Shown: positions 1 through 5,261 of the stretch, in pieces | How positions within the stretch are numbered: the stretch's first letter is position 1 | Layout: the number at the start of each line of letters is the position of its first letter | Made by a program: the position numbers and the translations under genes | Notes under the pieces: generated by a model | The model's database searches: none | Told to the model about the DNA's origin: nothing | The model's input: the letters and a program-made list of their open reading frames with translations, nothing else | From: Caldisericaceae bacterium | GTDB lineage: Bacteria; Calditrichota; Calditrichia; Calditrichales; Calditrichaceae | Direction of reading: 5' to 3' | NCBI GenBank assembly: GCA_021160885.1 | Contig: JAGHBR010000343.1 | Coordinates: 1 to 5,261 of the forward strand | Length of the DNA stretch: 5,261 nucleotides

Positions 1-93
1 ATTAAATTAAGAAATTTATCTGGCCGAAAAAATCAATCCAAAAATTCTTTTCAATAAATTTTAAATCGACCTTAAAATAAAAAAACTTTAGAA
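1..93. other. AT-rich intergenic end, no gene seen
   Basis: This short stretch beyond the glyQS terminator is rich in A and T runs. I see no start codon with a useful frame, no tRNA-like fold and no convincing promoter box. The adjoining gene lies outside the window. Confidence 0.5.
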
Positions 94-139
94 TAAAAAA
101 GCCGGAACTAAGATCTCGATTTTCACGAGTCAGGCTTTT
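94..139 (-). terminator. Probable intrinsic terminator of glyQS overlapping its stop codon
   Basis: On the minus strand AAAAGCC (139 down to 133) pairs with GGCTTTT (103 down to 97). GACT (131-128) can extend the stem by pairing with AGTT (109-106), with one G-U pair and a small internal loop. A run of T continues to position 95. The left arm includes the last two sense codons of glyQS, and the TGA stop (130-132) lies inside the stem. In the opposite direction the outer stem also forms and is followed by TTTTAATTTTT, so it could stop plus-strand transcripts weakly too. Confidence 0.6.
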
Positions 140-1440
140 AATTTTTCATCAAGATAGGTTTTAATTTCGTTGATGTGTACGCGCTCCTGCGCCATGGTAT
201 CCCTTTCGCGGACTGTAACAGTTTTGTCTTCCAGTGTCTGTGAGTCAACGGTAATGCAAAAGGGCGTACCGGCTTCATCCATCCGACGGTAGCGGCGGCC
301 GATAGAACCGGCTTCATCGTAAAAAATACGGTAATCGCCGCGAATTTCATCCACAATTTTTTTAGCAATTTCCGGCATGCCATCTCGCTTAACCAGAGGC
401 AAGACGGCAGCTTTGATGGGTGCAATGGCTGGAGATAATTTTAAGACTACACGTTCCTCTTCTTCGGTGTAAGCATCAACCAGACAGGTGAGTAGGGTAC
501 GGTCACAACCAATTGAGGTTTCGATGATGTAAGGGATGAAACGCTCTTTAGTTTGATCATCAAAATAGCGCAGATCTTTCCCGGAGAATTCCTGATGGCG
601 ACTTAAATCAAAATCGGTTCGGTTGTGAATGCCTTCAATCTCGTTCCAGCCAAAGGGGAATTCGTATTCGATGTCGAAGGCGGCTTTGGCGTAGTGGGCC
701 AGTTCGTCAGGCGCATGTTCATGGAAGCGAAGTTTGTCTTTTTGCAGACCAAGCCGCTGGTACCATTGCATGCGTTTTTCTTTCCAGTATTCGAACCATT
801 TTTCGTCTTCGCCCGGTTTTACAAAATACTGCATTTCCATCTGCTCGAATTCGCGTGTGCGAAAAATGAAATTACCCGGCGTAATTTCATTACGAAAAGC
901 CTTACCGATTTGAGCAATGCCAAAAGGCAATTTGCGGCGGGCTGCTTCGCGTACATTGTGAAAGTTTACGTAAATGCCCTGTGCGGTTTCTGGACGTAAA
1001 AATACAACGTGTGCTGAATCTTCTACCGGGCCCATAAAAGTTTTAAACATTAAATTAAATTGTCGGATTTCTGTAAAAGAATCACGATTGCCACAAACTG
1101 GACAGGGCTTTTCAAGATCAATCTGGTCCGCGCGAAAACGTGACTTACACACTTTACAATCGACCAGAGGATCAGAAAAACCGGCCATATGTCCTGAAGC
1201 TTCCCACACTTTAGGATGCATTAGAATGCTGGCGTCCAGACCTTCAATGTCGTCCCGTTCGTACACCATGGATTTCCACCACAGTTCTTTAATATTTTTT
1301 TTCATTTCTACACCCAACGGGCCATAATCGTAACAGGAATTGATTCCACCATAAATTTCACTACTTTGAAAAATAAATCCACGACGTTTAGCCAGCGACA
1401 CCAGTTTATCCATCACCTTGTTCGTATTTTTGTCAGCCAC
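130..1440 (-). CDS. glyQS: Glycyl-tRNA synthetase, single-chain alpha2 type
   Basis: This 436-residue cytoplasmic class II aminoacyl-tRNA synthetase charges tRNA-Gly with glycine using ATP. It is the homodimeric form (also called glyS), not the split GlyQ/GlyS alpha2beta2 form. The N-terminal catalytic core has the family signature YGGINSCYDYGPLG (about residues 30-43). A zinc-ribbon insertion carries C95/C98 and C113/C116. Motif 2 lies around FRNE (182-185) and the following TREFEQME, and motif 3 around GCDR (311-314). The C-terminal anticodon-binding domain spans about 340-430. The length is normal for the family. The start is a GTG at 1438-1440, chosen because a perfect AGGAGG lies 4 bases upstream and the following residues begin the usual N-terminal helix. 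The gene lies downstream of recO on the same strand, but a terminator and a separate promoter-like box in between suggest independent transcription. The leader is only about 40 bases, too short for a glycine T-box. Motif 3 has Cys at position 312, where I would expect a hydrophobic residue; I have not verified this against an alignment. Confidence 0.97.
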   Translation of the reverse strand: MADKNTNKVMDKLVSLAKRRGFIFQSSEIYGGINSCYDYGPLGVEMKKNIKELWWKSMVYERDDIEGLDASILMHPKVWEASGHMAGFSDPLVDCKVCKSRFRADQIDLEKPCPVCGNRDSFTEIRQFNLMFKTFMGPVEDSAHVVFLRPETAQGIYVNFHNVREAARRKLPFGIAQIGKAFRNEITPGNFIFRTREFEQMEMQYFVKPGEDEKWFEYWKEKRMQWYQRLGLQKDKLRFHEHAPDELAHYAKAAFDIEYEFPFGWNEIEGIHNRTDFDLSRHQEFSGKDLRYFDDQTKERFIPYIIETSIGCDRTLLTCLVDAYTEEEERVVLKLSPAIAPIKAAVLPLVKRDGMPEIAKKIVDEIRGDYRIFYDEAGSIGRRYRRMDEAGTPFCITVDSQTLEDKTVTVRERDTMAQERVHINEIKTYLDEKLKA

Positions 1441-1444
1441 AGAA

Positions 1445-1450
1445 CCTCCT
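1445..1450 (-). promoter_or_regulatory. Strong Shine-Dalgarno of glyQS
   Basis: The minus strand reads AGGAGG followed by 4 bases and then the GTG start of glyQS. It is the only near-perfect anti-16S match among the genes here; the others have weaker AGGG or GGAG sites. It decides the non-ATG start and may compensate for it. Confidence 0.85.
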
Positions 1451-1481
1451 CATTAAATTTTAATCGTTCTGAATTAAGTGC

Positions 1482-1505
1482 CAAATATAATGGATTTAGG
1501 CCAAA
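1482..1505 (-). promoter_or_regulatory. Putative glyQS promoter with TAnnTTTG box
   Basis: On the minus strand TATATTTG (1489 down to 1482) matches the Bacteroidota -7 consensus TAnnTTTG. TTTGGC (1505 down to 1500) lies 10 bases upstream of it. The box ends 41 bases before the GTG start, which would give a leader of roughly 37 bases containing the AGGAGG site. It lies just after the recO terminator, where a new promoter is expected. The upstream TTTGGC is closer than the usual -33 spacing, so only the -7-like box is credible as a core element. No transcription data are available, so this is a sequence-pattern call. Confidence 0.5.
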
Positions 1506-1525
1506 AACACTAAAAAATTTTTATG

Positions 1526-1570
1526 AAAGAAAATAAAATAATTCAAGATTCAACATTTGTTAAATCCTGA
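1526..1570 (-). terminator. Intrinsic terminator of the rec-GGDEF/bshA/recO unit
   Basis: On the minus strand TCAGGATTTAAC (1570-1559), loop AAAT, and GTTGAATCTTGA (1554-1543) form an uninterrupted 12-bp stem with a 4-base loop, followed by a T-rich tract (ATTATTTTATTTTC). It begins 8 bases after the recO stop. Two of the twelve pairs are G-U wobbles. Read from the plus strand they become A-C mismatches, so the hairpin is stable only in minus-strand RNA. This matches termination of the recO transcript. Confidence 0.8.
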
Positions 1571-1577
1571 AATTGGT

Positions 1578-2327
1578 TTACAGAATCATCTTCAAAGATT
1601 CCAGACGCAATGGATGGCCGAGGTGTACATTCAAATATTGTAACAGCATTGTGGTGAAATCAACGGAAAAACCAAATTTGGTGTCTAATTCATGTATTTT
1701 TTTGTAAGGGAATGTTTGTAACTTTTGTAAAAAGCTCAGATCATATTCAGTCAATTTCAATTGGTGTAAAGCCTGATTCGCACAATCCATGCAGACCAAT
1801 CCCCCTTTTTGCAAAATAAAAAAGACGCCATCTTTAAAATTCTTTTTCTGGCAAATAGAACATTGATCCAGATCAGGTTTAAAGCCAAGGTAGGATGAAA
1901 GCTTTAATAGAAAATACCATAACACAACTAAAGGAGTTTTCGTCAGAGAAATGGCGCGGATCATTTGTACCACAAAATCAAAAAAAACTTTATCTTTGTG
2001 TGCCGGGTGAATGACTTTTTGAATGAGCTCCAGAATGGCAAGAGCGTAAGGTAATCGTTGCCAATCGCTTTTAATTGATGGAAAGCTTTCCAGCAGATCG
2101 GCAGTCGTTATGATCTGTAATTCACGCGTCTCTTTAAAAGAAATAATCGCCAGGATTAAATTAAGTGTTTCCAGACGCCCGGCCAGCGGACTATTTTTGC
2201 GGAATACGCCCCGTGCAATCGCCTTGATCAATCCAAATTCTCGGCTGAAAAGTGTTACAATTTTGCTGGTTTCGTGCCAGCGGATGGAATGGATGACCAG
2301 CGCTTTTGTTTTAATCATTTCTGCCAT
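1578..2327 (-). CDS. recO: DNA repair protein RecO
   Basis: RecO is a cytoplasmic recombination mediator. With RecR and RecF it displaces SSB, loads RecA on gapped DNA, and anneals complementary strands. The 249-residue product has the N-terminal OB fold (about 1-80), with the typical opening KTKALVIHSIRWHETSKIV and the following FGLIKAIARGVFR basic strand. An all-helical middle follows, then a zinc-finger pair C156/C159 and C179/C182 and the usual C-terminal YLNVHLGHPLR segment. The length is normal (about 240-260). The ATG at 2325-2327 is chosen because GGAG lies 10 bases upstream. A second ATG three codons later is also possible, and the family does not decide between them. The gene follows bshA by 7 bases and is probably co-transcribed and translationally linked with it. 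A strong terminator follows its stop. Confidence 0.95.
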   Translation of the reverse strand: MAEMIKTKALVIHSIRWHETSKIVTLFSREFGLIKAIARGVFRKNSPLAGRLETLNLILAIISFKETRELQIITTADLLESFPSIKSDWQRLPYALAILELIQKVIHPAHKDKVFFDFVVQMIRAISLTKTPLVVLWYFLLKLSSYLGFKPDLDQCSICQKKNFKDGVFFILQKGGLVCMDCANQALHQLKLTEYDLSFLQKLQTFPYKKIHELDTKFGFSVDFTTMLLQYLNVHLGHPLRLESLKMIL

Positions 2328-2334
2328 TAATGGC

Positions 2335-3459
2335 TCACTCCGCTTTCAAAACTTTTTGGTAAAAGGCTAAATATTGGGGCGTGATGATGTCTGGATGGAA
2401 ATTTTTAAAAGCATGTTCCTTGGCATTTTTCGCAAACTGAAGACGAAGCGCTTCATCGGAATGCAACAAACTGATGGACTGGATATATTGATCTATCTGG
2501 CCAACAGACACCACAAAGCTTGTTTCCCCATCGATGTTTACTTCTGGTAAGCCTCCAGCATCGGAAGTAATACAGGGAACTCCGCAGGCCATGGCTTCCA
2601 GTGCTGCCAGGCCGAAGCTCTCATCACCGCTGGGTAATAAAAACAGATCCGATTTTTCCAGTATGTCAATAACCGAATCTTGCTTGCCCAGAAAAGTGAA
2701 CAGTTTGGCAAGGCCTTTTTCGTGAACAAGATGTTCCATGATTGACCTTTCCGGGCCATCGCCAACCATGAGAACGTGAACAGGGAAGCGATTTTTTAAT
2801 CGTTCAACAATCTGCACAATATCTTTAACGCGTTTGAGCGGTCTGAAATTTGAAATGTGGCAAATAGTCAATTTATCATTTGCTTTTAAATTTCTTACCT
2901 TTACCGGCTTATCTTGTAACTTTAAAAAACTGGTCGGAATAAAATTGGGAATCACCGAAATTTCTTTTTCAATAGAAAAGGCCAGATAGGTTTCTCTGGC
3001 CAGATATTCGCTGACGGCTGTTACCCCATTGCTGTGATTAATTGAAAATTGAACCGTGCGTTTAAAGGAGGGGTGTTGCCCTACCAGGGTAATATCGGTA
3101 CCGTGTAGGGTGGTCACGACTCTTAGTTTGTCACGCTCCAAAATCTGTTTAGCCAGGCAGGCGCTGGTTGCGTGAGGAATAGCGTAATGGGCATGAATCA
3201 GCTCCAGATCAGCAAATTCCGCCACTTCTACCAGCTTTGAAGCCAGCGCCAATGAATATGGAGGATATTGGAAAACCGGATAGTCTAATACTTCTACCTC
3301 ATGAAAAAAAAGATTGTCCTGATAACGATTTAGTCGAAAAGGAATGGCGTAAGAAATAAAATGCACTTCATGCCCTGCACGCGCTAAATAAATCCCCAAT
3401 TCTGTAGCCACAATACCGCTACCGCCATACGTAGGGTAACAAGTAATCCCGATTTTCAT
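2335..3459 (-). CDS. bshA: N-acetyl-alpha-D-glucosaminyl L-malate synthase BshA (bacillithiol synthesis)
   Basis: BshA is a cytosolic GT4-family retaining glycosyltransferase. It transfers GlcNAc from UDP-GlcNAc to L-malate, the first step of bacillithiol synthesis; BshB then deacetylates the product and BshC adds cysteine. The 374-residue protein has the two Rossmann-like lobes of GT-B enzymes. The N-terminal lobe shows the family signature MKIGITCYPTYGGSG with the glycine-rich loop at 11-15, HAHYAIPHA (89-97) and HGTD (119-122). The C-terminal lobe shows NFRPLKR (204-210), VGDGPER (232-238) and the GT4 EX7E motif E280/E288 in ESFGLAALE. The signature and the length (usually about 370-385) separate BshA from generic GT4 enzymes. 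Its ATG overlaps the stop of the upstream REC-GAF-GGDEF gene as ATGA (3456-3459), with AGGGA about 9 bases upstream, so coupled translation is likely. No bshB or bshC is visible in this window. Confidence 0.95.
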   Translation of the reverse strand: MKIGITCYPTYGGSGIVATELGIYLARAGHEVHFISYAIPFRLNRYQDNLFFHEVEVLDYPVFQYPPYSLALASKLVEVAEFADLELIHAHYAIPHATSACLAKQILERDKLRVVTTLHGTDITLVGQHPSFKRTVQFSINHSNGVTAVSEYLARETYLAFSIEKEISVIPNFIPTSFLKLQDKPVKVRNLKANDKLTICHISNFRPLKRVKDIVQIVERLKNRFPVHVLMVGDGPERSIMEHLVHEKGLAKLFTFLGKQDSVIDILEKSDLFLLPSGDESFGLAALEAMACGVPCITSDAGGLPEVNIDGETSFVVSVGQIDQYIQSISLLHSDEALRLQFAKNAKEHAFKNFHPDIITPQYLAFYQKVLKAE

Positions 3460-4985
3460 TGAAGAATTTCCCTGGCTACTTTGTCATCAAATGCTTTAAC
3501 TTGGTTCCGACCATGACGCTTGGCATAATAAAGGGCAGCGTCTGCTTTTTGCGTTAACTCTTCAGCTGTGGAAGCATCTTTGGGCATGGTGGCCAGGCCC
3601 ACGCTAACGGTTACCTTGCCTAAAGGTTGAATTTCTTCATGAGGGAAATAGGTGTTTTCGATTGCCTGCCGGAGACGTTCGGCAACGATAACGGCACCGG
3701 CTTTGGTGGTGCCAGGTAAAATGACGGCAAATTCTTCACCACCGTAACGTGCGACAATATCGTTTTCACGAGCCGTCTGACGCAAAATTTGAGCAAATTT
3801 CTTTAAAACTTCATCACCGGCCGGATGACCTAAGGTATCGTTGTAGTTTTTAAAATGATCCACATCTAAAATGAGCAGCGATAGATCGGTCTTCATACGT
3901 TTGTGCCGCACAACTTCTTCGTTTAAACGTAATTTAAAATAACGAAAATTGTGCAAGCCGGTCATGCCATCAGTGTAAGAAAGTTGTTTAATTTCGTTGT
4001 AAAGCAAAGAATTAGCGATGGAGATGGAAATAATATTGCTCAAAATTCCCAGATGTTCCCATTCAGTGCGATCCAGGCTGCGACCTGAAAGTCGTTGCCC
4101 CAGAGCGATCAAACCTTCCAACCGATTGCGCACCATGATGGGCGTAACGAATTCCAGCCCGAGATTTTTTAACCGATCCAGAGCAGATGAACGATTTTTT
4201 AATTCAAGATGCAGAGCAGAGATGGATTTAGCCACAGAATTTTTACTCAGACTCTCTATTAATGGATCAGAACGATGAATGGCAAATCGCTCCAATTCTT
4301 TTTGATGAAAGCCCTTTGAATTAACGGGCTCAAGCAAATCTGGCTTGACTTTGGAGGTTAGCAGAAAAAGTGCATTCTTGCACGAAAATTGTCCGACCAG
4401 TGTAAGTAAACTAGAATTTACCAAACGGTCAAATTCCAGGATGGAACTGAGTTCAAGGGATATTTCGAATAAGGAATTCAGATTAAAAACATTGCGCCTT
4501 AATTCCTGATTTTTTTCCAATAATTGTTGGTAGAGCTGATTGATTTGTTTATTAGCCTGTTCTAATTCCAAGGTTTTTTTTCTTAAATTATCATTCAGAT
4601 TTTTAATGCGCAGAGCTGTGTCGATTCTGGCTTTTAGTTCATCTAAATTAAAAGGTTTGGTCAGGTAATCATCGGCGCCTAATTCCAGGCCTGTGATAAT
4701 ATCTTCGGTGGCGCTTTTGGCCGAGATGATAATCACCGGCGTATAAGAGCCGGATTCATTTGAATTTTTAATGATTTTTAATGCTTCCAAACCGGACATT
4801 CCTGGCAGCATTAAATCGAGTAGAACAAGATCGGGGTTCTCCTGCTCCAAGATTTTTAAACCATTTTCTGCATTTTCGCTGTCGAAAACCACAAAGTGAT
4901 CCTCTTCTAAAAAACGATGGAGGATCATGAGCATGTCTTTGTGATCTTCAACAATTAATATTTTTTGTACGGTGCTTGAATTCAT
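3456..4985 (-). CDS. Response regulator diguanylate cyclase (REC-GAF-GGDEF)
   Basis: This 509-residue cytoplasmic protein should make cyclic di-GMP from two GTP under control of phosphorylation. The REC domain (about 7-125) has the acidic pair E13/D14, phosphoacceptor D57 in LLDLMLPG, S88 and K110 in KPF, a complete phosphorylation site. A heptad-like coiled coil (about 130-165) follows, then a GAF-like domain (about 166-330) of unknown ligand. The GGDEF domain (about 335-500) has DVDHFK (374-379), ND (382-383), D391, and an intact active site G415-G416-E417-E418-F419. The RxxD inhibitory site R406/D409 lies five residues before it, so product feedback inhibition is expected. There is no transmembrane segment and no EAL or HD-GYP domain. 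The protein resembles PleD/WspR-type regulators but has an inserted GAF. The ATG at 4983-4985 has AGGG 4 bases upstream and starts shortly before the first REC strand. No histidine kinase is adjacent. The stop overlaps the bshA start, so the regulator is the first gene of the operon. Confidence 0.95.
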   Translation of the reverse strand: MNSSTVQKILIVEDHKDMLMILHRFLEEDHFVVFDSENAENGLKILEQENPDLVLLDLMLPGMSGLEALKIIKNSNESGSYTPVIIISAKSATEDIITGLELGADDYLTKPFNLDELKARIDTALRIKNLNDNLRKKTLELEQANKQINQLYQQLLEKNQELRRNVFNLNSLFEISLELSSILEFDRLVNSSLLTLVGQFSCKNALFLLTSKVKPDLLEPVNSKGFHQKELERFAIHRSDPLIESLSKNSVAKSISALHLELKNRSSALDRLKNLGLEFVTPIMVRNRLEGLIALGQRLSGRSLDRTEWEHLGILSNIISISIANSLLYNEIKQLSYTDGMTGLHNFRYFKLRLNEEVVRHKRMKTDLSLLILDVDHFKNYNDTLGHPAGDEVLKKFAQILRQTARENDIVARYGGEEFAVILPGTTKAGAVIVAERLRQAIENTYFPHEEIQPLGKVTVSVGLATMPKDASTAEELTQKADAALYYAKRHGRNQVKAFDDKVAREILQ

Positions 4986-5040
4986 TCTGCCCTGTTTTCT
5001 ACTTAATTCTCAAAAGCATAAAAATTAATTCATTAACTAT

Positions 5041-5048
5041 CAAATTTA
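5041..5048 (-). promoter_or_regulatory. Putative operon promoter -7 box (TAAATTTG)
   Basis: The minus strand reads TAAATTTG, a full match to the Bacteroidota-type TAnnTTTG box. It ends 55 bases before the ATG of the REC-GAF-GGDEF gene. TTTG occurs twice just upstream (5054-5057 and 5058-5061), but not at the usual -33 distance. The region is very AT-rich, so chance matches are possible. The position in the divergent intergenic gap supports the call. Confidence 0.4.
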
Positions 5049-5073
5049 TTCTCCAAACAAAAAAATTCGTATC

Positions 5074-5097
5074 TTTGGCAAATCATTTGTAAATTTG
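5074..5097 (+). promoter_or_regulatory. Putative promoter of the divergent plus-strand gene
   Basis: TTTGGC (5074-5079), 10 bases, then TAAATTTG (5090-5097) has the same arrangement as the motif upstream of glyQS. The TAnnTTTG box would place the transcription start near 5101-5103, about 27 bases before the ATG at 5129. Between the two elements lies a small inverted repeat, CAAAT-C-ATTTG (5079-5089). An alternative sigma-70 reading, TTGGCA (5075-5080) with TCCAAT (5099-5104) at 18-base spacing, is weaker at the -10. Confidence 0.45.
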
Positions 5098-5128
5098 TTC
5101 CAATGTTAAATTTAACCGATGTCGTGCC

Positions 5129-5261
5129 ATGCCAAAAGAACTATCGTCAAAATTTCGCCAATTTTTTAATTTTTTAAAGATTTGTCTTATTTTAACCGTT
5201 TTTTCGTTGCTAATTGTGTTTTGTAACAAAAATAGCAGTAGTTCTGAAAATAAAGAAATTG
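5129..5261 (+). CDS. Partial gene: N-terminus of a probable lipoprotein or membrane-anchored protein
   Basis: The reading frame is open from the ATG at 5129 to the window edge (44 complete codons), with a stop upstream at 5090-5092. The N-terminus has charged residues (K3, K8, R10, K17), a hydrophobic core at about 18-31, then C32 followed by NKNSSSSENKE, a polar linker of the sort found after a lipoprotein cleavage site. The putative lipobox is I29-V30-F31-C32. Phe at -1 is unusual, as Gly, Ala or Ser is the rule, so it may be a plain membrane anchor or a non-lipid signal peptide. No clear Shine-Dalgarno is present. Other ATGs at 5103 and 5119 lie in different frames and end quickly (24 and 16 codons), so 5129 is the only start that gives a continuing product. 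The function cannot be told from this fragment. The gene is transcribed divergently from the REC-GAF-GGDEF operon. Confidence 0.6.
   Translation, partial: MPKELSSKFRQFFNFLKICLILTVFSLLIVFCNKNSSSSENKEI

Noticed and set aside
138..425. Second minus-strand frame within glyQS
   Set aside because: It overlaps the anticodon-binding domain coding region in another frame and shows no domain-like pattern.
625..1327. Open frames on the plus strand inside glyQS (625-999 and 974-1327)
   Set aside because: They lie antisense to a well-conserved synthetase, their translations resemble no protein family, and they lack ribosome binding sites. They are shadows of codon use.
1441..1577. T-box riboswitch ahead of glyQS
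   Set aside because: The leader from the predicted start is only about 40 bases. No specifier loop or T-box sequence is visible, and the hairpin present belongs to the end of recO.
1671..1682. Perfect 12-bp palindrome ACCAAATTTGGT
   Set aside because: It lies inside recO and encodes ordinary residues (TKFG). There is no second copy nearby and no link to a promoter.
2110..2370. Plus-strand frame across the recO/bshA junction
   Set aside because: It is antisense to the conserved RecO OB fold and has no independent support.
2534..2765. Open frames on both strands inside bshA
   Set aside because: They overlap the conserved EX7E region of bshA in other frames and have no recognisable features.
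4018..4278. Plus-strand frame inside the GAF region of the diguanylate cyclase
   Set aside because: It is antisense to a continuous, well-formed REC-GAF-GGDEF protein and has no ribosome binding site or family resemblance.
5075..5091. Possible sigma-54 promoter (TTGGCA, then TTGT at about -12) before the plus-strand gene
   Set aside because: The essential GC of the -12 element is GT here and the CG after TGGCA is missing. The TAAATTTG box immediately downstream explains the region better.

Overview
This AT-rich bacterial window holds four complete genes on the minus strand and the 5' end of a fifth gene on the plus strand. From right to left along the minus strand they are: a response regulator with a diguanylate cyclase output (REC-GAF-GGDEF), the bacillithiol glycosyltransferase bshA, the recombination mediator recO, and a single-chain (alpha2-type) glycyl-tRNA synthetase, glyQS. 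A divergent gene starting near 5129 runs off the right edge. It encodes a protein with an N-terminal membrane-targeting segment followed by a Ser/Asn/Lys/Glu-rich stretch, which looks like a lipoprotein.

Three features point to the FCB side of the bacterial tree (Bacteroidota, Ignavibacteriota, Calditrichota and relatives): bshA, a single-chain GlyRS with a zinc-ribbon insertion, and TAnnTTTG boxes of the Bacteroidota -7 promoter type in front of three genes. Calditrichota or Ignavibacteriota would be my first guess. This is inference from gene content and promoter style, not a species identification.

The layout is compact and easy to read. The REC-GAF-GGDEF stop and the bshA start overlap in ATGA, and bshA and recO are separated by only 7 bases, so these three genes look like one transcription unit. 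That unit starts at a TAAATTTG box (5041-5048) and ends at a strong hairpin followed by a U-rich tract (1526-1570). glyQS lies downstream behind its own TATATTTG box (1482-1489) and a strong AGGAGG ribosome binding site. It ends in a hairpin that overlaps its stop codon. The divergent plus-strand gene has its own TAAATTTG box (5090-5097). The bases 1-93 and the gaps between genes hold no further gene that I can support.

Functionally, the operon joins a phosphorylation-controlled c-di-GMP synthase to the first enzyme of bacillithiol synthesis and to a DNA repair protein. Each gene is an ordinary family member. The grouping is the most notable biological aspect, along with a promoter-like motif (TTTGGC, 10 bases, TAWATTTG) shared by two of the promoter regions. 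I see no mobile element, CRISPR array, RNA gene or clearly novel system.
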